This document shows positions 1 through 5,732 of a stretch of DNA of 9,383 bases, piece after piece; position 1 is the stretch's first letter; the number at the start of each line of letters is the position of its first letter. The notes below the pieces were generated by a model. It was not told the DNA's origin and did not search any database. It saw only the letters and a list, made by a program, of their open reading frames with translations. Location: NCBI GenBank assembly GCA_013694495.1, contig JACDCH010000588.1, positions 1-9,383 of the forward strand, read 5' to 3'. Position numbers and translations under genes: made by a program. The stretch comes from Acidimicrobiia bacterium (GTDB taxonomy: Bacteria > Actinomycetota > Acidimicrobiia > Acidimicrobiales > JACDCH01).

Positions 1-261
1 GGGCTCGGGGGCGTGGGTGGCCCGCCGGAACGCGGCCTCCAGCCCGGCCAGCTCGGCCTCGAAGTCGGCGACGACCTGGTCGCGCTCCTCGCCGGGCAGC
101 CGGCGCACCTCGGCCAGGTTCGCCTCGAGGTCGCCGATGAGCCGGTCGAGGACGCGGGCCCACCGACGCTCGTCGGCTTCGAGCGTCGCCAGTTCCTCGG
201 CGGTGGAGTAGCCCTCGACGTCGGCCCAGACGGCGTCCTCGAAGGCTCGGGTGTCCTGCAT
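1..261 (-). CDS. Unrecognised helical protein, N-terminal 87 residues (cut by the window edge)
   Basis: An open frame runs on the minus strand from an ATG at 261 to the left edge without a stop. The translation begins MQDTRAFEDAVWADVEGYST and continues as a charged, Glu/Ala/Leu/Arg-rich stretch (for example LIGDLEANLAEVRRLPGEER). It looks mostly alpha-helical, perhaps coiled coil, with no signal peptide or membrane segment in the visible part. I do not recognise the family. The ATG is chosen because an AGGAG sequence lies 12 bases upstream, a little farther than usual. That AGGA sits in the loop of a short inverted repeat (GGCGC-AGGA-GCGCC, 270-283), which could partly mask it. The gene points the same way as the hsd genes but is separated from them by 152 bases holding two hairpins, so it is probably a separate unit. 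The coding call rests on frame, codon bias (G/C-rich third positions) and gene spacing. Confidence 0.6.
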   Translation of the reverse strand, partial: MQDTRAFEDAVWADVEGYSTAEELATLEADERRWARVLDRLIGDLEANLAEVRRLPGEERDQVVADFEAELAGLEAAFRRATHAPEP

Positions 262-358
262 CTCGTCTCGGCGCTCCTGCGCCGGCTCCGTCGCCCCGTG
301 GCGACCAGAGCGTGTCCGCTCTCGGCATCGTGGGAGCGGCGGGAAGCCCCGGCTCCGG

Positions 359-377
359 CCCGCCCCCCATGGGCGGG
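359..377. repeat. Perfect 7-bp inverted repeat (CCCGCCC / GGGCGGG), intergenic
   Basis: CCCGCCC (359-365) and GGGCGGG (371-377) are perfect reverse complements around a 5-base loop. This very GC-rich hairpin lies 17 bases beyond the hairpin at 395-419. Together they form a tandem hairpin block downstream of the DUF3592-type gene, which may help termination. There is no clear T-run beside it, and perfect GC-only repeats are easier to get by chance in DNA this rich in G+C. Confidence 0.4.
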
Positions 378-394
378 ACGCCGAAAGGGAGGAA

Positions 395-419
395 GTGTAG
401 CCGAGCGCGAGGGCTACAC
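395..419 (-). terminator. Probable transcription terminator of the hsdR operon, overlapping a stop codon
   Basis: GTGTAGCC (395-402) and GGCTACAC (412-419) form a perfect 8-bp inverted repeat with a 9-base loop. Read on the minus strand, the stem begins in the last sense codon and the TAG stop (416-414) of the DUF3592-type gene. It is followed by TTCCTCCCTTTC, which is pyrimidine-rich but not a true T-run. The position at the 3' end of the hsdR/DUF3592 pair fits a terminator. Confidence 0.5.
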
Positions 420-833
420 CTCGAGACAGCTCCGTGCGGCCGGGCTGGCCGGGTCGTAGTGCACGGTGACCGCCGAGCCGACCGCGTAGCGGGCGGCGAG
501 GGCCGCCGCCTCCTCGGGCCGGTCCCAGCTGGCCCGGTTGACCACGTCGGCGCTCTCCCCGGCCCGGATCTGGTTCCCGAGGTGCTCGGTCGCCCCGACC
601 AGGAACCGGTAGGTCACGAGCGCCGAGTACATCGTCCACTGCGAGTCCCTCGGGCCCGCGTTGCGCGAGATGACGTCGGACGTGACGACGGTGCCCGCGG
701 TCGTGGGCCACGTCCGCGAGGCCCGTTGCTCAGCGGCGTCGTGGTCGTCGCGGGCCTGGATCCGCCGGCGGCCGACCTGGGCGAGGAGGACGAACGCCGC
801 GATGAACAGCACAAGCCACACGACCACGCGCAT
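414..833 (-). CDS. DUF3592-type membrane-anchored small protein
   Basis: This is a 139-residue protein. Residues 1-20 (MRVVVWLVLFIAAFVLLAQV) form one hydrophobic segment followed by GRRR, which suggests a single N-terminal membrane anchor with the rest on one side. Residues 42-137 show the usual DUF3592 layout: a Trp-x-x-x-x-Gly-x-Val-Val strand (WPTTAGTVV), a Tyr-x-Ala-Leu-Val-Thr-Tyr-x-Phe strand near 69-77, a Gly-Asn-x-Ile segment, and a closing GSAVTVHYDPASPAARSCLE. The function of DUF3592 is not established. The start is the ATG 11 bases after the hsdR stop; the same frame stays open upstream, but that stretch lies inside hsdR in another frame. The spacer has no clear ribosome-binding site, so translation may be coupled to hsdR. 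Co-transcription with hsdR is likely from spacing, but a role in restriction is not shown. Confidence 0.82.
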   Translation of the reverse strand: MRVVVWLVLFIAAFVLLAQVGRRRIQARDDHDAAEQRASRTWPTTAGTVVTSDVISRNAGPRDSQWTMYSALVTYRFLVGATEHLGNQIRAGESADVVNRASWDRPEEAAALAARYAVGSAVTVHYDPASPAARSCLEV

Positions 834-844
834 GGACGGTGAGA

Positions 845-3800
845 TTACGGGTCGGCGACGGGTGGCCGCGGGGAGGCCGGCCCCGGACCCCAACGGGACG
901 CCACGTACTTCTGCCGCTCCCCGGGGTCGGTGACATCGCGGGTGGCGTTGCCGATCCGGACGAAGAAGGCGGTGTGCTTCCGGGCCTGGCCGGCCTTGTC
1001 GATCGTGACCGTCGCGTCCACCGGGAAGGCGCTGGGCGGCACATGCACGCGGCACAGGTCGGAGCCCTCGACGGTGTGGATCTGCATCGACACCGAAGTG
1101 GCCGCGGCCTCGCCGATCGCGTCGATCAGCAACTGGCCCAGGTGGAGCAGGAACCGGTCGCGCCCGTCCCTGCCCGGCTTGGCCAGCGACTCGTAGTCGG
1201 AGGCGAGCCCGTGGACCGAGCCGTCGTCGGCGGCGCCGATGAGGAGCGTGCCCCCCGCCCGGCCGTTGGCGAACGCCGCGACAGACTTGACGCACGCCGT
1301 CTCGAGCGGCTTCACGAGCTCACCCGTGGAAGCGGACGTGCGGAGGGTCGACTTGTACTCGAGGTGGGCGCTCTCGCCCGTGGCCAGCAGGTCGCCGATC
1401 GGGCAGTGCTCCTGGTAGGCGACCTTGGCCCCTGCTTGGGCCAGCGTGGCGTAGATCTTCACGAGGTCGTCAGCGAGCGCCCGATCGTCGAGGAACTTGT
1501 AGACGACCTCCTCGTTGCGGTCCATCCGACCGAGCAGCGCCTTCTGGAACATTCCGGGGAACACGACGCCGAAGTTCTCCGCACTGTTGTTGACCGCCGT
1601 CATCTGCGCGTCGGGATCGGCGATGACGTCGGCGAGCGCGGCGTCGAAGACGAGGCGGTCGGCGTCGGTCCAGTCTGTGCCGTACTGGCTGTTGAGCCGC
1701 TCGATGATGACCGAGAGCGCCTCCGGGGCGGGCTCGGACAGCCGGCCCGTCCCCGAGAAGATCGTGCTCACCTCGCCACCGTCGACGTCGAGGGCCACGG
1801 AGCCGCTGAACTGCTGCTCGTGGCGGAGGTGGGTGAGCTCGACGACGCCGCTGAGGTCGACGGCTGTGCCGACGTCGTCCTTGATGAACGCGCCGAGCGC
1901 CTTGCCGAACAGGTAGTCCCGTTCCAGGGCGGTGTCACCGAAGCTGACGATCTGCGACAGGAACGTGTAGATCCGAACGAAGCGCCCGAGCGCGTCGCGG
2001 AACCGCTCGCGCTCGTCGTCCTCCAGGGGTCCGAACCGCTCGATCGCCGGGCCGAGGGCGGCATGGAGGCGACCGTGGTCGACCCGCTCGGCCAGCAACA
2101 GGCGGGCGAACGTGGTTGCTTCCTCCGCGACGAGCACACCGAACTCATCGAGGGCGTGGCGGGTGTCGCACAGCAGGTTCGGGTCGGACGGCGGCGACAC
2201 CGTCCGACCGTGGTACGGCTCGAAGGCGGCGGCGATGTCCTGGGCGTCGTTCACGAAGTCGAGGACGAACGTGCCGTCCTTCTCGGCATGGATGCGGTTC
2301 AGCCGGGAGAGCGTCTGCACGGCGGCCAGGCCCGTGAGGGTCTTGTCGACGTACATGGCGTAGAGCTTGGGCTGGTCGAACCCGGTCTGGAACTTCTCGG
2401 CCACCACGAGGATCTGGTACTCGTCGGTGTCGAACTGCTCCGCGGTCTGTGACTCACCGAAGCCGTTGCACTTCGACTCCGTGACCGGCTCGCCGTCGAG
2501 GTCGACCTCGCCCGAGAAGGCGACGAGCACCCCGAGGTCGATCCCGTGCTGGGCGAGGTGGCCGTTCAACGACTGCCAGAAGCGGACGGCATGGGGCCGG
2601 GACGAGCACACGACCATCGCCTTGGCCCGGCCCCCGACCTTGTGCGCGACGTGGGTGCGGAAGTGCTCGACGACGATCTCGGCCTTCTGGGCCAGGTTGC
2701 TCTCGTGGAGCGTGACGAAGCGGGCGATCGCCCGCCTCGCCTTCGCTGTCTCGTAGGCAGGATCGTCGAGGATCGACTTCTCGAGGTGGAAGAACGTCTC
2801 GTACGTCGTGTAGCCGGCGAGGACGTCGTGGATGAAGCGCTCCTCGATGGCCTGGCGCATCGAGTAGAGGTGGAACGGCTCGTGCTTGCCGGTCGACGGA
2901 TCGAACCGTCCGAACAATTCGAGCGTCTTCCCCTTCGGCGTGGCCGTGAAGGCGAAGAAGCTCAGGTTCGCCTGGTGGCCCCGGGCGGCGACCGCTTCGG
3001 CCAGGGCGGTATCGACCTCGTCGGCGGGGACCTCGCCGCCCTCCTCGGCGTCGGGCCTCACGACGCCGTGGCCGAGCACCCGCCGAAGCTCCTTGGCCGC
3101 CTCCCCGGTCTGGGACGAGTGGGCTTCGTCGATCACCACCGCGTACCGGCGGTCCGGCAGCGCGCCGACCTTGTCGAGCACGAAGGGGAACTTCTGGAGC
3201 GTGGTGATGACGATGCGCGCCTGCTCGCCGGTGAGCGCCGTGGCCAGCTGCTGCGACGACGCGTCGATCCGCTCGACCACGCCGTGGGCGTGCTCGAACT
3301 GGAAGATCGTCTCCTGCAGCTGGCGGTCGAGCACCACGCGATCGGTGATGACGATCACCTTGTCGAACACCTTGGTGTCGCCGGCGTGGAGGGTCGACAG
3401 CCGATGGGCGAGCCAGGCGATCGTGTTCGACTTGCCCGAGCCCGCCGAGTGCTGCACGAGGTACGAGCGTCCCGCCCCCTCGTCGCGGGCGGCGGCTTCG
3501 AGGCGGCGCACCGCATCCCACTGGTGGAAGCGGGGAAAGATCACCAGCGCCGGCTTCTTCGAGCCCTTCGAGGGCTTCTCGACGTGGACGAACCGCCCGA
3601 GCAGGTCGAGCCACGCGTGCCGCTCCCACACCTGCTCCCACAGGTACGACGTGGCGTGGCCGTCCGGGTTCGGCGGGTTTCCGGCGCCGATGTGGCGACC
3701 CCGGTTGAACGGCAGGAAGCGGGTGTCGACCCCGGCCAGCCTCGTGGTCATCGCCACCCGCTGCGGATCGACGGCGAAGTGCACCACGGCCCGAGCGAGG

Positions 3801-4369
3801 ACGCGATCCTTCGAGTCCCGGTCGGTGCGGTACTGGCCGACGGCGTGCTCGACGCCCTGGCCGGTGAGCGGGTTCTTGAGCTCGGCGGTGGCGACGAGGA
3901 TCCCGTTGACGAACAGGGCGACGTCGAGCGCCTTGCCCGACCCGGGCGCGTACCGGAGCTGCCGGGTGACCGTGAGCCGGTTGGCGGCGTAACCGGCGAC
4001 GAGCTTCGGGCTCAGGTCGTGGGCCGGCTTGAAGTAGGCGAGGCGGATCGTCACGCCTTGATCGACCACGCCGTGGCGGAGCACGTCGACGACGCCGCGC
4101 TTGTCGAGCTCGGCGGCGAGGCGATCCTTGAACTTCGCCTGCGCCGTGTCCGGGTCGCCCCCGTAGCGCTTGAGGAGCTCGTGCCACTCGTCGATCTGCG
4201 TTGCGCCGAGGAACGTGAAGAGCTCGACGCCATCGAGGCCACGGACCGGGTCGTAGTCGCGGGGCTCGCCCTGCGCCTTGTCGTCCTTCAGGGCGTCGTA
4301 GCCGCCGAGGTGCAGGAGGTGCTCGCAGATGGCCGTCTCGAACCCCGCCTCGTTGGCCCCCTGCACCAT
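845..4369 (-). CDS. hsdR: Type I restriction enzyme R subunit (HsdR) with a fused C-terminal AlbA_2/Schlafen-type domain
   Basis: This is the motor and nuclease subunit of a type I restriction complex. It pulls DNA past HsdM2S by ATP hydrolysis and cuts unmethylated DNA. In the 1174-residue form, the PD-(D/E)xK nuclease is at about 120-190 (D149, E163, K165 in AELKNPLTGQ, then QYRTDR). The SF2 motor follows: Walker A AGSGKS (309-314), DEAH (414-417), TAT (475-477), QTGFDQP (661-667) and QTLSRLNR (685-692). A helical C-terminal region typical of the family ends near 980 (RMDRNEEVVYKFLDD). An extra domain at about 998-1156 then matches AlbA_2: ESAHLEYK (999-1006), AFAN (1032-1035), GGTLLIG (1039-1045), DD (1048-1049), FFVRIGNATR and a KYVASRW tail. 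The ATG at 4369 is preferred because family similarity starts there (FETAICEHLL) and a TACGGT -10 box lies 7 bases upstream. A GTG at 4471 would add 34 unfamiliar residues and run into the LexA box; an ATG at 4414 is also possible. No frameshift or lost catalytic residue is seen. Confidence 0.95.
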   Translation of the reverse strand: MVQGANEAGFETAICEHLLHLGGYDALKDDKAQGEPRDYDPVRGLDGVELFTFLGATQIDEWHELLKRYGGDPDTAQAKFKDRLAAELDKRGVVDVLRHGVVDQGVTIRLAYFKPAHDLSPKLVAGYAANRLTVTRQLRYAPGSGKALDVALFVNGILVATAELKNPLTGQGVEHAVGQYRTDRDSKDRVLARAVVHFAVDPQRVAMTTRLAGVDTRFLPFNRGRHIGAGNPPNPDGHATSYLWEQVWERHAWLDLLGRFVHVEKPSKGSKKPALVIFPRFHQWDAVRRLEAAARDEGAGRSYLVQHSAGSGKSNTIAWLAHRLSTLHAGDTKVFDKVIVITDRVVLDRQLQETIFQFEHAHGVVERIDASSQQLATALTGEQARIVITTLQKFPFVLDKVGALPDRRYAVVIDEAHSSQTGEAAKELRRVLGHGVVRPDAEEGGEVPADEVDTALAEAVAARGHQANLSFFAFTATPKGKTLELFGRFDPSTGKHEPFHLYSMRQAIEERFIHDVLAGYTTYETFFHLEKSILDDPAYETAKARRAIARFVTLHESNLAQKAEIVVEHFRTHVAHKVGGRAKAMVVCSSRPHAVRFWQSLNGHLAQHGIDLGVLVAFSGEVDLDGEPVTESKCNGFGESQTAEQFDTDEYQILVVAEKFQTGFDQPKLYAMYVDKTLTGLAAVQTLSRLNRIHAEKDGTFVLDFVNDAQDIAAAFEPYHGRTVSPPSDPNLLCDTRHALDEFGVLVAEEATTFARLLLAERVDHGRLHAALGPAIERFGPLEDDERERFRDALGRFVRIYTFLSQIVSFGDTALERDYLFGKALGAFIKDDVGTAVDLSGVVELTHLRHEQQFSGSVALDVDGGEVSTIFSGTGRLSEPAPEALSVIIERLNSQYGTDWTDADRLVFDAALADVIADPDAQMTAVNNSAENFGVVFPGMFQKALLGRMDRNEEVVYKFLDDRALADDLVKIYATLAQAGAKVAYQEHCPIGDLLATGESAHLEYKSTLRTSASTGELVKPLETACVKSVAAFANGRAGGTLLIGAADDGSVHGLASDYESLAKPGRDGRDRFLLHLGQLLIDAIGEAAATSVSMQIHTVEGSDLCRVHVPPSAFPVDATVTIDKAGQARKHTAFFVRIGNATRDVTDPGERQKYVASRWGPGPASPRPPVADP

Positions 4370-4376
4370 CCCGACG

Positions 4377-4382
4377 ACCGTA
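4377..4382 (-). promoter_or_regulatory. Candidate -10 box for leaderless hsdR transcription (TACGGT)
   Basis: On the minus strand TACGGT is followed by seven bases and then the ATG at 4369, the spacing expected if transcription starts at the start codon. No recognisable -35 lies 17 bases farther up. The same TACGGTCG string precedes the hydrolase ATG at 8968. The call is tentative; hsdR could instead be transcribed from farther up, within or beyond the inverted repeats. Confidence 0.35.
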
Positions 4383-4426
4383 ACCGGACGCTGGCTCCCC
4401 GGCCCGCGAGGCATCAGCTGAGAGAT

Positions 4427-4455
4427 CGAAAAGCCATGATTTCCTTGGCTTTTCG
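4427..4455. repeat. Perfect 10-bp inverted repeat (CGAAAAGCCA / TGGCTTTTCG)
   Basis: Arms at 4427-4436 and 4446-4455 are exact reverse complements around a 9-base loop (TGATTTCCT). The element lies in an AT-richer stretch (33 of 60 bases are A/T in 4421-4480) between the divergent hsdR and HNH genes. Neither strand shows a T-run after it, so it is a poor intrinsic terminator. It may be an operator for a dimeric protein, a 5'-leader RNA hairpin of hsdR, or a mark of an inserted element. Confidence 0.6.
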
Positions 4456-4468
4456 CTTGAGAAGCGAA
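4452..4468. repeat. Perfect 7-bp inverted repeat (TTCGCTT-GAG-AAGCGAA) overlapping its neighbours
   Basis: Arms at 4452-4458 and 4462-4468 flank a 3-base loop. The left arm shares 4452-4455 with the right arm of the 10-bp repeat, so in RNA the two hairpins exclude each other. The right arm overlaps the left half of the LexA box (4464-4469), and the repeat contains the -35 TTGAGA. In RNA it would form only in transcripts that cross this region, for example hsdR mRNA starting upstream of it. Confidence 0.55.
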
Positions 4469-4485
4469 CACCTGTTCGATACAGT
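4457..4485 (+). promoter_or_regulatory. Promoter of the DUF222/HNH gene (TTGAGA - 17 - TACAGT), probably leaderless
   Basis: TTGAGA (4457-4462) and TACAGT (4480-4485) are separated by exactly 17 bases. The GTG start codon begins six bases after the -10 box, at 4492. The expected transcription start therefore falls at or next to the start codon, and no separate ribosome-binding site is needed. The spacer is almost wholly occupied by the LexA-type box. Confidence 0.65.
4464..4479. promoter_or_regulatory. LexA/SOS box GCGAAC-ACCT-GTTCGA
   Basis: The 16-base palindrome matches the actinobacterial LexA consensus TCGAAC-N4-GTTCGA at 11 of 12 fixed positions; only the first base differs. It sits between the -35 and -10 of the HNH gene promoter, where LexA binding would block RNA polymerase. 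In mycobacteria several 13E12-family (DUF222/HNH) genes carry such boxes and are induced by DNA damage, which supports the call. The box lies 94 bases upstream of the hsdR ATG, so an effect on hsdR is possible but unproven. Confidence 0.78.
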
Positions 4486-4491
4486 GAAGAG

Positions 4492-5679
4492 GTGCACGTC
4501 GGGGAGTTGGGGGCGCTGATCGCGGAGCTGGAGATCCCGCTCGACGGCGCCGCCCTGCGGGAGGCGTTCGCCGCTCGCGACCGCCTCGACGCCCGCCTGG
4601 AGGCGACGGTCGCCGAGTTCGAAGCGGCGGCCCTGTACGAGCTCGACGGCGCGATCACGATGTCGTCGTGGCTGCGCAAGCAGGCCGGGCGCGACCCGTC
4701 GACGGCCCGCAAGGTGTGCGTCACGGGGCGGAAGCTGCGGTCGTTGCCCGTGCTGGCCGAGGCGGTGCTCGACGGCACGATCAGCGGCGGGCAGCTCGAC
4801 GTCATCCTCGGCCACGTCGCCCAGCGCCACCTCGAGCGCTTCGCCGAGCAGGAGGCCGAGTTCGTCCCGCTGCTGGCCGACCTCGACGTCGATGGCACGC
4901 AGCGGTCGATGGAGCTGTGGCGGGCCCGGGTCGACGCCCTCGACCCCGGCCCGGCGCCTGCCGACCACGAGAACGAGGTGCATCTGTCCCGCACGTTCGA
5001 CGCCAGGGGCGAGCTGCGCGGCTCCTTCGACGCGGACCTCACCGCGCTGGTCGAGGCCGGCCTCCGGGTCGCCGACCCCCACGACTTCGATCGCCCGCTG
5101 GCCGCCCGCCGCGCCGTCGCCCTGGCCCAGGTGTTCCAGCACTTCCTCGACCACCAGCAGGAGCACCGCGGCGGCCGCCACCGGCCCCACCTCAACGTCG
5201 TCGTCGACCTCGACGACATGGAGCACGGCACCAGCGCCCGCTACGTCGACACGGATCAGCCCGTCTCGCCCGACGCCTACGCCCGGCTCCGCTGCGACGC
5301 CGCCTTCCACCGGATCCTGTTCTCCGCCGGCGCCGGGATCCTCGACTACGGGCGCGCCACCCGCGACTGGCCGGTCAACCTCTACAACGCCATCGTCCTG
5401 CGCGACGGCGGCTGCCGCGTCCCCGGCTGCGACGCCCCGCCGAGCTGGTGTGATGTGCACCACGTCCATTGGTGGGAGGCCGGCGGCGAGACCTCGCTGG
5501 CCAACGGCATGCTCACCTGCCGGCGCCACCACACCCTCGTCCACACCCCCGGCTACTCGGTGAAGCTCCTCCCCGACGGCACGGTCGAGCTCACCTGCCC
5601 CGACGGCCACACCGAGCGCAGCCAACCCCGCGGCCCCCGCACCCCGGACCTCTTCCGACAACCACCCGACGGCAGCTGA
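4492..5679 (+). CDS. DUF222 / HNH endonuclease (13E12-repeat family)
   Basis: This 395-residue protein has the family's two parts. Residues about 15-295 form the helical DUF222 region (ALYELDGAITMSSWLRKQAG, a segment with GTISGGQLDVILGHVAQRH, then FDADLTALVEAGLRVADP). Residues 299-351 form the HNH nuclease: CRVPGC (308-313), DVHHVHWWEAGGET (321-334) with H323/H324, N338 in LANGMLTC, and C343 with H346/H347. The paired cysteines fit a zinc-stabilised beta-beta-alpha-metal fold, and the H-N-H residues that bind metal and cut DNA are intact. The tail (370-395) is Pro/Arg-rich. The start is the GTG six bases after the -10 box. The gene lies opposite to and between hsdS and hsdR, interrupting what would be an hsdMSR operon. 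Sampled G+C (75%) matches the host-like genes, so there is no compositional sign of recent entry. The physiological substrate of this family is not known; a damage-induced role is inferred from the promoter. Confidence 0.93.
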   Translation: MHVGELGALIAELEIPLDGAALREAFAARDRLDARLEATVAEFEAAALYELDGAITMSSWLRKQAGRDPSTARKVCVTGRKLRSLPVLAEAVLDGTISGGQLDVILGHVAQRHLERFAEQEAEFVPLLADLDVDGTQRSMELWRARVDALDPGPAPADHENEVHLSRTFDARGELRGSFDADLTALVEAGLRVADPHDFDRPLAARRAVALAQVFQHFLDHQQEHRGGRHRPHLNVVVDLDDMEHGTSARYVDTDQPVSPDAYARLRCDAAFHRILFSAGAGILDYGRATRDWPVNLYNAIVLRDGGCRVPGCDAPPSWCDVHHVHWWEAGGETSLANGMLTCRRHHTLVHTPGYSVKLLPDGTVELTCPDGHTERSQPRGPRTPDLFRQPPDGS

Positions 5680-5700
5680 GCCTGCCGACCCGGGGATCCA

Positions 5701-5717
5701 CGGCCCTCTCGGGGCCG
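5701..5717. terminator. Possible bidirectional terminator between convergent genes
   Basis: CGGCCC (5701-5706) and GGGCCG (5712-5717) are perfect reverse complements around TCTCG. The hairpin lies in the 53-base gap where the HNH gene (plus) and hsdS (minus) converge. There is no T-run on either strand, so its strength is uncertain; position is the main argument. Confidence 0.4.
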
Positions 5718-5732
5718 CCCCGGCGCGTGTGG

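Noticed and set aside
13..459. Plus-strand open frames at the left edge (13-459 and 312-842)
   Set aside because: They lie opposite the left-edge minus-strand gene and the DUF3592-type gene, cross both hairpins, and give Arg/Gly/Pro-rich translations without a domain.
881..1377. Reading the C-terminal segment of hsdR as a separate gene
   Set aside because: The frame is continuous with the motor domain, with no stop, frameshift or credible internal start with ribosome-binding site, so a fused domain is the simpler reading.
4420..4500. CRISPR array or tandem repeat at the palindrome cluster
   Set aside because: The inverted repeats differ in sequence and are not repeated in register with spacers; no direct repeat unit recurs.
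2546..4519. A 657-codon plus-strand open frame opposite hsdR
   Set aside because: It is the mirror of hsdR codons in a GC-rich genome and has no recognisable motifs. The same applies to the plus-strand frame at 839-2452.
2454..5231. A 925-codon minus-strand open frame spanning hsdR, the intergenic region and most of the HNH gene
   Set aside because: It is an Arg/Pro/Ala-rich frame-shifted reading of hsdR on the same strand and is antisense to the HNH gene; it shows no domain, while the hsdR frame has every expected motif.
4370..5732. Insertion-sequence ends or target-site duplication around the HNH gene
   Set aside because: I compared the two flanks by eye and found no matching terminal inverted repeats or short direct repeats; there is no transposase or recombinase motif in the gene.
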